Below, one piece after another: positions 1-10,504 of a stretch of DNA of 64,000 nucleotides. The notes beneath the pieces were generated by a model that made no database searches, was not told the origin of the DNA, and saw only the letters and a program-made list of their open reading frames with translations. The stretch is from the NCBI RefSeq assembly GCF_036898095.1, contig NC_090768.1, positions 53,238,702 through 53,302,701 of the forward strand, given 5' to 3'. The position numbers were made by a program, and so were the translations under genes. The stretch comes from Palaemon carinicauda (Eukaryota > Arthropoda > Malacostraca > Decapoda > Palaemonidae). Each line of letters opens with the position of its first letter. Within the stretch, counting starts at the first letter, position 1.

Positions 1-1025
1 CTTCAGTTCAGGCTGCATCAGTTACTGCACTGCCAGAAGACGAACTTGAAGAGTAGTCTGATGTGGACGAGCCTTTATAGGAGGTTTCTGAAAATGAGGA
101 AGGAAAACATTATCAACATGCTGTTGACCTTAGAAAATTTGTTAATTCTTACAGAAGTTTTTCCTGATCATTTTACTCCTGTGTCCCCTCGTTCTCCTCC
201 ATCGGAGTTTATCTTGGGTAAAGCAACCAAAGTGCGGTTTATACTAAGATGGTACTTTCACGGTCTTCTAAACGGGCCTTGAAGTTAATGGGTTCCTGGA
301 TGGACTCTAAGAGAACTATTGGCAAAACGGCCTTTGCTTTTCCTCCCCCTCTAAATCTAGTGTGTGGTACGAGACTGGTAAAGTGCTGGGCTTGGGATTT
401 CCTTCTTCTGCCCAGGGAGATTTCTCAAGTTTGGTTGGTAGATTCGTCTTGTCGTCTAGCCTTAAGGAAAACAAAGGTTTGGCGGCCAATGACGGAGTTC
501 GATCATTTGCTTAAGGGTCTGTTCAGGGCTTTCGAAGTGCTTAATTACCTAGACTGGTCTTTGGGAGCTTTAAGTAAGAGGGTCTCAGATATGAAGGACA
601 CGGACACTAGTGGCCTTGTTCAATTGATGTCCTGCTTGGACAAAGGTGTGAGGGATGGCTCTAATGAGTTAGCTGCCTTGCTCACAGCTGGAATCCTCAA
701 GAATAGGGCCACGATGTGCTCTTTTCTCTTGGCAGGAGTTTCTCCCTACCAGAAAACGGAGCTACTATTTGCTCCTTTGTCTACCACCTTATATCCACAA
801 GAGTTGGTAGGGGAAGTTGCCACTGCTCTCTCTCAGAAGGCCACGCATGATTTGGTGACCAATACGGCAAGGAAAGTTTTGCTTTCAACTTTTGCTTTGC
901 GTAAACCTAAGGAAGTCTCTACTGATGTTCGACCTTCTCAGTCCTTTCGTGGGAAACCCTCCGGAAGGGGCTCTTTCAAACCAGACGGAAGGAAACCTAG
1001 GAGCAGAGGAAACAAAACCGGCTGA
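1..1025 (+). pseudogene. DIRS A gag (ORF1), 5' truncated by the window
   Basis: This is the structural (gag-like) protein of DIRS element A. An open frame covers 249-1,025 and ends at a TGA; upstream to base 1 the reading continues in another frame with one shift near 250. The segment with AGVSPYQKTELLFAPL (about 735-785) resembles gag cores of other DIRS elements in this window in position and composition. The C-terminus is basic and Gly/Arg/Ser-rich (about 940-1,020), as expected for nucleic-acid binding. No CCHC knuckle is visible. The end overlaps the reverse transcriptase frame, which is open from 892. Assignment rests mainly on position upstream of the RT; the sequence itself is weakly conserved. 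Confidence 0.7.
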
Positions 1026-3095
1026 GGTAGAGTCTGACTGCCGTATCCTTCAGACAGCAGTAGGTGCCAGGTTGATTCACTTCTGGAAGACCTGGGAGAG
1101 GAATGGAGCGGACCCCTGGTCCGTCCAAGTGTTAAAGGAGGGTTACAAGATCCCCTTCCTAGCTATTCCTCCATTAGTCACAGACCCAGTGGATCTTTCC
1201 CCCAAATACAGAGAGGGTCCAAAGAAGCAAGCCATGCGTCTTCAGATGTCTCTATTACTAGAAAAACAAGTAATAGAGGAAGTGCAGGATGTAACATCTC
1301 CGGGGTTTTACAACCTTCTTTTCTTAGTCCCCAAGAGTTCGGGGGAGTGGAGACCGGTTCTGGACGTAAGTGTTCTAAATGGTTACGTCCAGAATTCGAC
1401 GTTTACGATGGAAACTAAGAAGACGGTTCTTGCGGCGGTGAGGAAAGACGATTGGATGGTCTCAATAGACCTCCAAGACGCCCATTTCCATATTCCAATT
1501 CATCCCAGCTGCAGACGTTATCTGAGATTCATGGACGGAAACAAGGTCTTCCAATTCAGGGCTCTTTGTTTCGGACTATGCACGGCTCCTCTATTATTTA
1601 CCAAGATCATGCTGAATGTAGCAAGCATGCTGCATTTGAGGGGAATCAGGGCCTCTCTGTACCTGGACGATTGGCTGATAAGAGCCTCCTCAGCCGATTG
1701 CTGTTTGAAGGACCTAAAAAAACTCTGGATTTAACCAGGGAACTGGGCCTCCTGGTGAGCTCAAAAAAATTGCAACTGACTCCATCCCAGGAGATTCTTT
1801 ATTTGGGGATGGAGATTCACAGTCGGAGTTTTCGGGCTTTTCCGTCGCCTGTAAGAATACAGTCAGCTCTCCAAAAAGTCCAAACTTTCCTGAAGAAGGA
1901 ACTCAGTTCCGTAAGAGATTGGATGAGCCTTCTGGGGACACTCTCATCATTAGAGAAGTTCATAACTCTGGGGAGGTTGCATTTGCGTCCCCTTCAGTTT
2001 CATCTCAATCGCCATTGGAAAAAATGGGACTGCCTAGACAGGGATTGCGTTCCCATCACGAAATCCATCAAGTCTCATCTTCAATGGTGGGACAACGAGC
2101 ACAGACTGAAGGAAGGCTTGTCGTTACATCAGAAGAGCCCAGACCTCGTGTTGTGTTCCGACGCCTCAAACTCGGGGTGGGGAGCTACACTGGGGAAGGA
2201 GGAGCTCTCGGGGGCTTGGACAGTGGAACAAACAACTCTCCACATCAACCAAAAGGAGCTTTTGGCAATTCATCTGGCCCTCAAAGGCTTCGAGAAGCAG
2301 ATCAGGGGCAAAGTAGTCCAAATCAATGCGGACAGCACTACAGCTCTTTCCTATATTACAAAACAAGGCGGGACCCACTCTTGGACTTTGTACGAGATAA
2401 CAAGACCTCTTCTCATTTTGGCAGAGGAAAGGAAAGTGACATTTTTGACTCGGTTTATTCAGGGGGTCAACAATGTGAGTGCAGACAGACTCAGCAGGAG
2501 GGGTCAAGTTCTCCCCACAGAATGGATTTTACACCGAGACGTCTGCAAAAGTCTGTGGCGTTTATGGGGTCGTCCTCTCGTGGATCTCTTTGCAACCGCA
2601 AAGACGAAGAGACACGAGTGTTACTGCTCACCGGTACCAGATCCCGAAGCCATTCACATAGACGCCTTTCTAATGAACTGGTCTCACATGGAGGTTTATG
2701 CTTTCCCCCCATTCAAGATTCTTTACAAAGTGATACAGAAGTTCGTATCCCACGAAGAAACCAGGATGACACTGATAGCTCCGTTCTGGCCATCAAGAAG
2801 CTGGTTTCCAGAGGTACTGGAATGGATGGTAGATTTCCCGAGAAGTCTTCCCTTAAGACCAGATCTTCTCCGACAACCTCACTTGGCCCGAAACCATATA
2901 AACCTCCGACCTCCACATCTGACTGCCTTCAGACTATCGAAAAACTCGCTAGAGCTAGAGGATTTTCGAAGAAGGCAGCCAAGGCTATTGCGAGGGCAAG
3001 GAGGTCTTCCACCATCAAGGTGTATCAGTCCAAGTGGGAGTTGTTCAGAGAGTGGTGTAGGGCTAACGCAATTTCTTCATCCAGTACCTCTCTAA
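1026..3095 (+). pseudogene. DIRS A reverse transcriptase / RNase H / methyltransferase-like polyprotein
   Basis: The protein copies element RNA to DNA. Reverse transcriptase motifs include WRPVLDVSVLN (about 1,350), the SIDLQDAHFHIPIHP block with the first catalytic Asp (about 1,465-1,505), and the active site YLDDW at 1,660-1,674. This frame stops near 1,734 and homology continues in another frame from about 1,725, so one small indel breaks the ORF. RNase H follows, with Asp in LCSDASNSGWG (about 2,150), Glu in NQKELLAIHLAL, Asp in NADSTTALSYI and Asp in NVSADRLSR. Next is the DIRS methyltransferase-like region, VDLFATAKTKRHECYCSP then YAFPPFKIL (about 2,580-2,720). The frame ends at 3,095, overlapping the recombinase frame, as in element B. 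Confidence 0.88.
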
Positions 3096-3464
3096 CCCAG
3101 ATAGCGGATTTTTTCATAGACCTTAAGAATAAACATAACTTCTCGTCATCTACAATTAAAGGTTACAGGAGTACAGTATGTTGGCGTCGGTTTTTAGGCA
3201 CAGGAACTTGGATCTCTCCATTAATAAGGATCTACAGGACTTGCTTAGGTCTTTTGATACCACCAAGAAAATTCAATCAGCTCCCCTTGCCTGGAATTTG
3301 GATGTGGTGCTTAAATTTCTCATGAGTGACAGGTTTGAGCCTTTGCACTCGGCTTCTCTTAAGGATTTAACCTTGAAAACTTTGTTTCTGGTTAGCCTAG
3401 CCACTGCTAAAAGAGTAAGTGAAGTACACGCTTTAAGCAGGAACATTGGTTTTCGGGATGGAAA
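2890..3464 (+). pseudogene. DIRS A tyrosine recombinase, N-terminal half
   Basis: This is the N-terminal and core start of the DIRS recombinase that would integrate the circular DNA. In one frame an N-terminal DNA-binding part reads YQSKWELFREWC (about 3,023-3,058) and continues to about 3,180. Homology then passes into another frame through LTLKTLFLVSLATAKRVSEVHAL (about 3,368-3,435), which holds the first catalytic Arg in AKRVSEV. At 3,464 the gene is cut by the LINE insertion and resumes at 9,992. Alignment with element B suggests a further one-base shift next to the insertion site, because the downstream frame joins only after a shift. The overlap with the RT frame is a conserved DIRS arrangement. 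Confidence 0.85.
3454..3464 (+). repeat. Left copy of 11-bp target-site duplication of the LINE
   Basis: The sequence CGGGATGGAAA occurs here immediately before the LINE and again at 9,981-9,991 immediately after its AATC tail. The two copies are identical and lie within the interrupted recombinase gene, as expected for target-primed reverse transcription. Confidence 0.93.
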
Positions 3465-3503
3465 CCCTCTTAATGAGAGAATGCCTTGATGAAGTCATTG
3501 AGC

Positions 3504-3533
3504 TTCAGCACGGCATTTCATTCCCGTGCTGAA
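3504..3533 (+). promoter_or_regulatory. Perfect hairpin in the LINE 5' UTR
   Basis: TTCAGCACGG (3,504-3,513) pairs exactly with CCGTGCTGAA (3,524-3,533) around a 10-base loop, about 40 bases from the 5' end of the element. Its function is unknown; a structural or internal-promoter role is only inference. Confidence 0.55.
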
Positions 3534-3699
3534 TCTTGGTGACGGGCAAGAGGGCTCTCGAACTTCGGGAAATTGCTCCCCCAGTTCGAATCTAAATTTC
3601 TCTCTTTCATCTTTTTCTTCTGCTTAATATTACTTCGACCTTCTCCTAATTTTATCAACTTTCTTTCATCTTGCTGTCCTATCTCTATGATTATTATCT

Positions 3700-3800
3700 T
3701 TCTTACTTATATATATATGTAGATGTATGCATATATATATATTTATTTATTCTATTTGCTCATTTATTTATTTATTTATTTTTTTTTCTATTTTATTTAA
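3700..3800 (+). repeat. AT/ATTT low-complexity tract inside LINE 5' UTR
   Basis: Alternating TA runs are followed by repeated ATTT units and a T run. The rest of the 5' UTR to 4,297 contains no recognisable gene. Confidence 0.8.
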
Positions 3801-4297
3801 ATGGCGTGGATATTTCCACATTCGTTATTACTGCCTGCTTAGATGAATGGGAGAAGGGATCACGGTTGGGAGGTATTCGCATTCAAAGCTATATATGAGA
3901 GTATTGGATGATCTCAGCCATCCCAAAGATGGTTTGGACCTTTTTGGCGGAACTACTCTCAAGGGTTGGGTCATCGGAATCCAGGGGGATCCAATCCTTG
4001 AGGTGGGACTCTTGGCTTTTGGCCGGAAGCCCATCATTACAGATATGGGGAGGATGATTCCATATTACTTTGGTCTCAGTCCTAACAGGCGGGTTTAGCT
4101 TACACCTGTGCCTCTATATCTGTTTTGATGCTATCCTTCGGGTAGGGTATGGAGTGGACCATCTGGGAAGTATACTCTCATTGTGCCGATAGTGGAGAAT
4201 ACAAATTTCCTTTCCAACGTATGATACTTTCTTATAATTCTCAAGCAGGTACCCCAACCAAACAACAACAAAAAACCTGAAAATCCCACCCTTAAAT

Positions 4298-6124
4298 ATG
4301 GACCCTTCAAATGCTGACTCCCCATCCCCTGGATTTGCTGACTCCCCCCCGGCACTGTTGACGACTTCTGCTAATTCAATTAAGGAAAATTCTGTTGATG
4401 ACTTAGGAACAAAAAAGGACCCCTCTACTAATGTTTCAAAACCAATTAAGTCGGGTAACAAAGGGAAACTAAGAATTCTTCATGTTACCCAAATTCCAAT
4501 AAATACTGATTATGATATATATAAAGCATTTAGATGCTATGGAGTGATAAAAGAAATTAGAATGAAACTTGAAAATGAAAAATGGCATTCATGGATAACT
4601 TATAATAATCATGAAGAAGCATTCAATGCAATATGTAACATCAATGATATCAAAATTAATAACCTAAATGTCATGGGTGCCCTATGTGATAAGATACCAA
4701 ACAGTTTGGATGTATATAGACCTGCTGACTGGTTTGAGAAAGATATAGATTTAACTATGCTCCCCCAAAGAAAGCCGAAACCACCAATGTGGCTTGTTGC
4801 CGAGCCTAAAGGGAGTAATGTGAATTATTTTAAAATTAGCAAACTAATTCAGAAAAAGGTAGGAACCATTGCACCTGGTGATATATCTCGCTTTGGGAAA
4901 AATAGCTTCCTAATCCATGCTAAATCATTCACGCAATCAGTAATACTGTCTAACCTTACGACAAACAGTGATGAGGATATGTTAGATGTCAAACCCCACC
5001 TAAACTTTAGTTATGGAAGGGGAGTAGTCTTCAATAAAGATCTTTACGAATTTACAGAAGAGGAAATACTAGCCATGTGCCCATTAACAGTGTGAAAAGT
5101 CCATAAGATTCCTGGGACGTCAATGATTATCCTTACTTTCCAGGATGCTGATGTGCCTTTCCACATCGATATTGAAAATGAAAGAATAAAAGTTCGACCT
5201 TTTAAACAAAAGCCCTTACAATGCTTCAAATGTTTCAAATTTGGACATCCTTCTAAAGTTTGTAAAAATGAAAAAATGTGTAGCATCTGTGCCAGTCCCT
5301 ATCATGGAGAGTGTACACTTGAGCCCAGCTGTTTGAATTGCAATTCAAACCATAAATCCACTGACAGGAGCTGCGAGATTTATAAGTTTGAAGAAGCAGC
5401 CCTCAACAAATCCAGTGTAGAACACATAAGTGTAGGACACGCCAAAAGACTACTGAAAAAACCAAACAGCTATGCAAATGCACTGAAATCAAGAGAAAAT
5501 ATACCACAGGAGACATCGAACCCACATAGTGCTGCCAGTAATTCCCAAAAAGGAAATACATCATTTAATGATAGTAGAGTTTTACGTGACAAGGTAAGCA
5601 TATTGCCTTCCAAGGCTTTACCACTGTGTATTAAAACTGCAACACTGCCCACTTCTATACAAACTTCATCCCCCATTACCAACAATAGTGCTAACCTCTC
5701 TCAGGCCATGTCCTTGCCTGATTTGATGGAAGTTCCACCCGAAACAAAGTTACCAGGTGCACCTGTGGTAGGGAAGGTGCAAAAACCTGGTAAATCCTCT
5801 CCACTGATAAATAGGAAAAGAGAGAGACCTCCTTCTCTCTCTCCACCCTCCATTAGAAACGTCAAGGTTATGACATCAAATAAATTTGATGTTTTGTCTG
5901 TTGATGTTTCTAATGGACCAGAAGATAAACTGAATAAATCAGAAATTCAAGTTGAGGTCCACCATCCACCTCAACAAATAGATCAAAAGGATGCAAAGAA
6001 AAACACAAACATAAAACCCATTATAACAAGACCACCTCTGAAGAAACCTACAGGTAATAATGTTAGATTAAAAACTGCTAATGGGAAGACCTCATCCAAG
6101 ATGTCTTCCAGAAATAATCCATAG
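4298..6124 (+). pseudogene. LINE ORF1 (RRM-like + CCHC nucleic-acid-binding protein), one in-frame TGA
   Basis: ORF1 of I-type LINEs coats the element RNA. From the ATG at 4,298 the frame runs 609 codons to the TAG at 6,122-6,124 and is broken only by TGA at 5,093-5,095. The first part has an RRM-like segment beginning KLRILHVTQIP with the aromatic block WHSWITYNNHEEA (about 4,468-4,620). After the stop come three Cys/His clusters: CFKCFKFGHPSKVC (C-x2-C-x4-H-x4-C), CSICASPYHGEC and CLNCNSNHKSTDRSC (about 5,222-5,374). The rest is Ser/Pro/Lys-rich and disordered-looking. A C-to-T change at a CGA codon is the simplest origin of the TGA; readthrough cannot be excluded. ORF2 follows in another frame after a few bases. 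Confidence 0.88.
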
Positions 6125-6138
6125 TTTTCTCCTCCATT

Positions 6139-9100
6139 TTGCAATGGAACTGTCAGGGTTTGAGGGCCAAATATGAAAAACTTAAGCTCCTAATTCATGA
6201 GCATTCCCCCATAATTGTATGTCTACAGGAAAGTATGCTTGATTCTAACACTCCTAGTCCTCGAGAGTATGTTAGCTATAGAACACCATATAATCAACAA
6301 TCAGGGAGCCATGGCGGAAGTCTTGTATACATTCGTCGAGATGTTCCCCAAATACCTATGTCTATACGTACAACCCTGCAGGCAGTTGTTGTACAAATTG
6401 ATATAGGGAGAAAATATACAATTTGCTCTCTGTACTTACCTCCAAATGATATTATTTTATATGATGACTTAGCAGAGGTCATTCAACAACTCCCTCAACC
6501 ATTTCTCTTACTGGGAGATATGAATGGTAGATATCCTTTATGGGGTGATATCCTAGCAAACACAAGGGGCAATATTATCTCATCAATTGTGGAGAATGAG
6601 GATGTGGGACTCCTTAATACAGGAGAGCCCACACACTTCCATGTTCAGACAGGTACCTTGTCATGCATTGACCTTTCAATTGCAAGCTCTAACTGTCTTC
6701 TTGATTTTGATTGGAGGACATTAGATGATTGGCATACTAGTGATCATGCACCAATCATTATAAACACCAACAATGGTCCACCTTTACAGAGATCGCCACG
6801 ATGGAATCTTGACAAGGCGGACTGGGAAAAGTTTCGTGAGCTAAGCGAAATTGAGGGGGATGCTGAACAGGTTGAAAATATCGATGATGCCATAGACTTA
6901 CTGAATGGAACTCTCCATACAGCAGGAGTCAATTCAATTCCCAAAACAACAGGGTTATTCAAACGACGACCAGTCCCGTGGTGGTCTTCAGAACTAACTG
7001 CCCTCCACAGAGCCACAAGAAGATCTCTAACACGATTGCGTAGACTCCGAACCGATGAGAATTTAATTATGTACAAGAAATGTAGAGCACAGTTCCGTCG
7101 TGCCATGAAAGAAGCAAGGCGCCAGTCATGGATGTCTTTTGTTTCCTCCATTAACAGTAGAACACCACCATCTTTTGTGTGGAGGAAAGTAAAAAAGATA
7201 GCTGGCAAATTCACCCCCAACCCACCACCAGTGTTGAAGGTGAATGATCAGTATGTAACTGAAGCAAATGATGTTAGCAATGCCCTGGCTAGTCATTTTT
7301 CAAATGTATCCAGCAAGTGTGTAGGAGCCCCTGGTCACCAGTATAGGAGCGTTGAAGAAAAGAAAATTTTAGATTTTGGAACAAGAAGAGAAAAGAGTTA
7401 TAATTCTCCTTTCACTGAAAGAGAATTTGATTCCGCACTTGCTCATTGCAACGATACAGCCCCTGGACCCGATGGAATTCCATATGCAATGATTAAACAT
7501 GTACATTTTAATACAAAGCTATTTATTTTAAGCATTATTAATAGAATATGGCATGATCATAGTTACCCAAGTGTTTGGGAACTAGCCATTATTTTAGCCT
7601 TTTTAAAACCCGGTAAAGACAAGTTTTTAGCAGCAAACTATCGTCCTATTGCATTGACATCTTGTTTATGTAAAATCATGGAGAAGATGGTCAATGCAAG
7701 GCTGATATGGTACCTTGAAAAGAAAGGTATTTTATCACCGATTCAATGTGGATTCCGAAAAATGCACTCAACGACTGATGTGTTGATACGACTTGAGTCT
7801 TCTATTTGTGAAGCCTTTGCTTCCAAACAGCATCATGTTACAGTATTTTTTGACCTTGAAAAGGCATATGATACCACATGGAGATATGGTATACTTAAAA
7901 CCATTCATGAAATCGGATTGAGAGGAGAGCTGCCACTATTTATTCAGGCATTTCTTTCACATAGAGTTTTTCAAGTGAGAGTTGGGGAAGCTCTATCAGA
8001 GAGTAAGTGCCAGGAAGGAGTTCCTCAGGGAAGTGTGCTGAGTGTAACCCTTTTTGCACTAGCAATTAATGGGATATCCTCAGCCATTCCCCAGGATGTT
8101 CTCCCAACATTATTTGTGGATGATCTCTCAATATCATTTGCTGGAGCCAGAATGGCAACGGTTGAGAGAAAACTACAGCTCTCAATTGACAAAATTATCC
8201 AGTGGGCCGATATGAATGGATTTAAGTTCTCAACAAGTAAAACTACTATTGTACATTTCTGTCGTATACGGGGAGCACATCCAGACCCGGATATATACAT
8301 TAAAGGTCAACGGATACCATGTGTATCGGAAACCAAATTTTTAGGTTTGATATTTGACTGTAGACTTACATGGGTTTCTCACCTAAAAGCACTAAAAGCA
8401 AAATGTGTTGAAGCTCTGAATATTTTAAAAGTATTGTCCCATACATCATGGGGGGCAGACCGCAATACTATTTTAAAATTATACAAGGCCTTGATTTTTT
8501 CCAAAATTAGTTATGGTTGTGAGGTATACTCTTCAGCCACCCCAAGCCGGTTGAAAATATTAGATTCAATACATCATGCAGGTATTAGATTGTCCACGGG
8601 AGCATTCAGAACATCACCTATCCCAAGTCTCCTTGTTGATGCTGGAGAGTTACCACTAGACCTTTACCGGATGTCTTCTATTCTTCGGTATTGGTTTAGA
8701 TTGCAAAGACTCCCTAATTCTTTAGCCTTCCAGACTGCAAGCCTTGTAAGGCACCCAACATACTTTGAAATGCACCCAAAATCTCCTCAACCCTATGGCT
8801 TTCGGGTGAAACAATTATTAAACAGTCTGGATATAATTAGATGTAAGGTACTTCCATTCAAGATATCATCAACGCCTCCATGGAAGTTACCAGAGATATC
8901 TTTTTGTAAATATTTTATAGGAGATAAGAAGAATATGTCAGACCTAGAAGCCAGGTCTCTTTTCAATGAACATGTTAAAGAACATAGAGGATCAACTTTT
9001 ATCTATACTGATGGCTCCAAATCTGATGCTGGCGTTGGATTTGGGGTACATAGTAATAGTTTTAATTGTAGAGGTGCACTTCCTCTGACCGCTTCCATAT

Positions 9101-9825
9101 TTACTGCGGAACTGTATGGCATATTAACCGCTATTGAGAAAATAGCATTGGAGAAGGAGGGTAATTTTACAATTTTTAGTGATGCAAGGAGTGTCCTTCA
9201 AGCTATGGAAGCTTTTAATTCGAATAACCCTCTAGTTTTAAAGATTTTAGAATGGCTTTTTATTATTGGACGGAGAGGTATAACAGTTCAATTTTGTTGG
9301 GTTCCAGCACATGTAGGTGTGTGTGGGAATGAGAAGGCAGATTCACTGGCTAAGAATGCTGCATCCGAGTTGCTGCCAAGAAGGTATCCCATTGCCTGTA
9401 ATGATTTCTTACCTGACATCAAGAAATTGGTTTGCAATAAATGGCAACAGCAATGGGATACCCTAGATGCGAATAAAATGCGAGAGGTAACAAATGTCAT
9501 ACCTCCTTGGAGGTATAATATGATGCCCCGAAAATGGGAGACGTCTCTTTGTCGTCTCCGTATTGGTCACACTCGGTTGACACATGAGTTTCTGGTGAAG
9601 GGCCAACAGCGACCGTATTGTGACGACTGTTTAGTACCTTTAACAGTGAGGCATTTGTTGACTGAATGCCCCAATTATAACAACTTAAGGAATAGATATT
9701 TGTTTGAGGCTCGAGGTGAGGGTGGCAGGTTCATCCTTGCCAAGATTCTTGGAAATGATGTGTCCTACCATGCAAGTGGCATTTTTAGATTTATTTCAGA
9801 AGCAGGTCTTCTGAAAATTATTTAA
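6139..9825 (+). CDS. LINE ORF2: AP endonuclease, reverse transcriptase, RNase H
   Basis: This is an uninterrupted frame of about 1,228 codons. The endonuclease (residues 1-215) shows QWNCQGL, LQESML, GDMNGRYPLWG and TSDHAPIII. The RT (about 430-760) has the active site FVDD at residues 659-662 and a GVPQGSVLS block. RNase H (about 955-1,090) keeps the four acidic residues in YTDGS, TAELYG, FSDARS and GNEKAD. A C-x2-C-x8-H-x4-C knuckle starts near residue 1,161. The frame is open from 6,118, just before the ORF1 stop, but no ATG precedes the conserved endonuclease start; the first codon given is TTG. Translation may depend on ORF1 termination and reinitiation, or the ATG may be lost. All catalytic motifs look intact, so the protein could be active. 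Confidence 0.95.
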   Translation: MQWNCQGLRAKYEKLKLLIHEHSPIIVCLQESMLDSNTPSPREYVSYRTPYNQQSGSHGGSLVYIRRDVPQIPMSIRTTLQAVVVQIDIGRKYTICSLYLPPNDIILYDDLAEVIQQLPQPFLLLGDMNGRYPLWGDILANTRGNIISSIVENEDVGLLNTGEPTHFHVQTGTLSCIDLSIASSNCLLDFDWRTLDDWHTSDHAPIIINTNNGPPLQRSPRWNLDKADWEKFRELSEIEGDAEQVENIDDAIDLLNGTLHTAGVNSIPKTTGLFKRRPVPWWSSELTALHRATRRSLTRLRRLRTDENLIMYKKCRAQFRRAMKEARRQSWMSFVSSINSRTPPSFVWRKVKKIAGKFTPNPPPVLKVNDQYVTEANDVSNALASHFSNVSSKCVGAPGHQYRSVEEKKILDFGTRREKSYNSPFTEREFDSALAHCNDTAPGPDGIPYAMIKHVHFNTKLFILSIINRIWHDHSYPSVWELAIILAFLKPGKDKFLAANYRPIALTSCLCKIMEKMVNARLIWYLEKKGILSPIQCGFRKMHSTTDVLIRLESSICEAFASKQHHVTVFFDLEKAYDTTWRYGILKTIHEIGLRGELPLFIQAFLSHRVFQVRVGEALSESKCQEGVPQGSVLSVTLFALAINGISSAIPQDVLPTLFVDDLSISFAGARMATVERKLQLSIDKIIQWADMNGFKFSTSKTTIVHFCRIRGAHPDPDIYIKGQRIPCVSETKFLGLIFDCRLTWVSHLKALKAKCVEALNILKVLSHTSWGADRNTILKLYKALIFSKISYGCEVYSSATPSRLKILDSIHHAGIRLSTGAFRTSPIPSLLVDAGELPLDLYRMSSILRYWFRLQRLPNSLAFQTASLVRHPTYFEMHPKSPQPYGFRVKQLLNSLDIIRCKVLPFKISSTPPWKLPEISFCKYFIGDKKNMSDLEARSLFNEHVKEHRGSTFIYTDGSKSDAGVGFGVHSNSFNCRGALPLTASIFTAELYGILTAIEKIALEKEGNFTIFSDARSVLQAMEAFNSNNPLVLKILEWLFIIGRRGITVQFCWVPAHVGVCGNEKADSLAKNAASELLPRRYPIACNDFLPDIKKLVCNKWQQQWDTLDANKMREVTNVIPPWRYNMMPRKWETSLCRLRIGHTRLTHEFLVKGQQRPYCDDCLVPLTVRHLLTECPNYNNLRNRYLFEARGEGGRFILAKILGNDVSYHASGIFRFISEAGLLKII

Positions 9826-9980
9826 CTTTTATGACATTCAACTTTTATGATTTTAATTGAATACTCTTTTATTTTTTATTTTATTTTATTTTTTATTTTT
9901 GTATTTTTGTAATTGTTACCGGCGTCAATGACCTCAGATGTCAGGATGCCTGAAAACTTTAAATCAATCAATCAATCAAT
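9826..9980 (+). other. LINE 3' UTR with AATC tail
   Basis: A T-rich stretch is followed by a short conserved-looking segment. It contains a small stem, TCAGG/CCTGA (about 9,949-9,961), and AAAACTTTAAATC, then about four AATC units ending directly at the right target-site duplication. Short tandem-repeat tails of this kind replace poly(A) in I-superfamily LINEs. Confidence 0.8.
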
Positions 9981-9991
9981 CGGGATGGAAA
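9981..9991 (+). repeat. Right copy of 11-bp target-site duplication
   Basis: Identical to CGGGATGGAAA at 3,454-3,464. It marks the point where DIRS A recombinase coding sequence resumes. Confidence 0.93.
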
Positions 9992-10504
9992 AGCCATTTG
10001 TTCTTTACAACGGGTTTTTTTGCTAAGAATGAAAATCCTACTCGGCCATGGCCCAAATCCTTCGAGATCCCTAACCTTTATGATGTGGTGGGAGATGAGT
10101 TGGAGAGGGTGCTCTGTCCAGTAAGAGCATTACGGCTATATGTGGACAGAACAAAGAATCTGAGAGGTGACTCAGACGCTCTGTGGTGTGCAGTCCGAAA
10201 TCCCTCACTGCCCGTGTCAAAGAATGCCTTGTCTTTTTTCATAAGACTGTTAATTCGAGAAGCTAACGCTCAGTGTGATGAAGCGGATCAGAGGCTTTTC
10301 AAAGTAAAGACACATGAAGTCAGAGCAGTAGCAACTTCTGTAGCTTTTAACCAGAATCGATCTCTACAAAGTTTGATGGATACGACCTTTTGGAGGAGTA
10401 AGTCAGTATTCGCATCCCATTATTTGAAACATGTTCAGACTCATTATGAGGACTGTTATACGTTGAGTCCTTTCGTAGCAGCGAATGCGATAGTAGGTGA
10501 ATGA
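9992..10504 (+). pseudogene. DIRS A tyrosine recombinase, C-terminal half
   Basis: This continues the recombinase interrupted at 3,464. The frame includes WKSHLFFTTGFFAKNENP at its start and LCPVRALRLYVDRT, then the second catalytic cluster THEVRAVATS (His and Arg, about 10,310-10,335) and the Tyr in FASHYLKHV (about 10,410-10,440). With the Arg at about 3,410, all four catalytic residues of a tyrosine recombinase (R, H, R, Y) are still encoded, but on the two sides of a 6.5-kb insertion and in non-matching frames. It ends with TGA near 10,504. Element B aligns across the whole segment. Confidence 0.9.

Larger units (their letters stand above)
3465..9980 (+). mobile_element. I/Nimb-type non-LTR retrotransposon (LINE), nearly full length
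   Basis: The element is about 6.5 kb. It has a 5' UTR of about 830 bases, an ORF1 with an RRM-like fold and CCHC zinc knuckles, an ORF2 with AP endonuclease, reverse transcriptase and RNase H, and a short 3' UTR ending in about four AATC repeats. An RNase H domain in ORF2 plus a short tandem-repeat tail places it in the I superfamily (I, Nimb, R1, LOA and relatives); Nimb-like is my guess from the 3' end, not a phylogeny. It is bounded by an exact 11-bp duplication of the DIRS A recombinase. The only clear lesion is a TGA in ORF1, so it looks recent compared with the host DIRS element. Confidence 0.92.

Noticed and set aside
2166..2507. Minus-strand ORFs of about 70-160 codons inside DIRS and LINE coding regions
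   Set aside because: Shadows of the RT, RNase H and gag frames; no independent motif.
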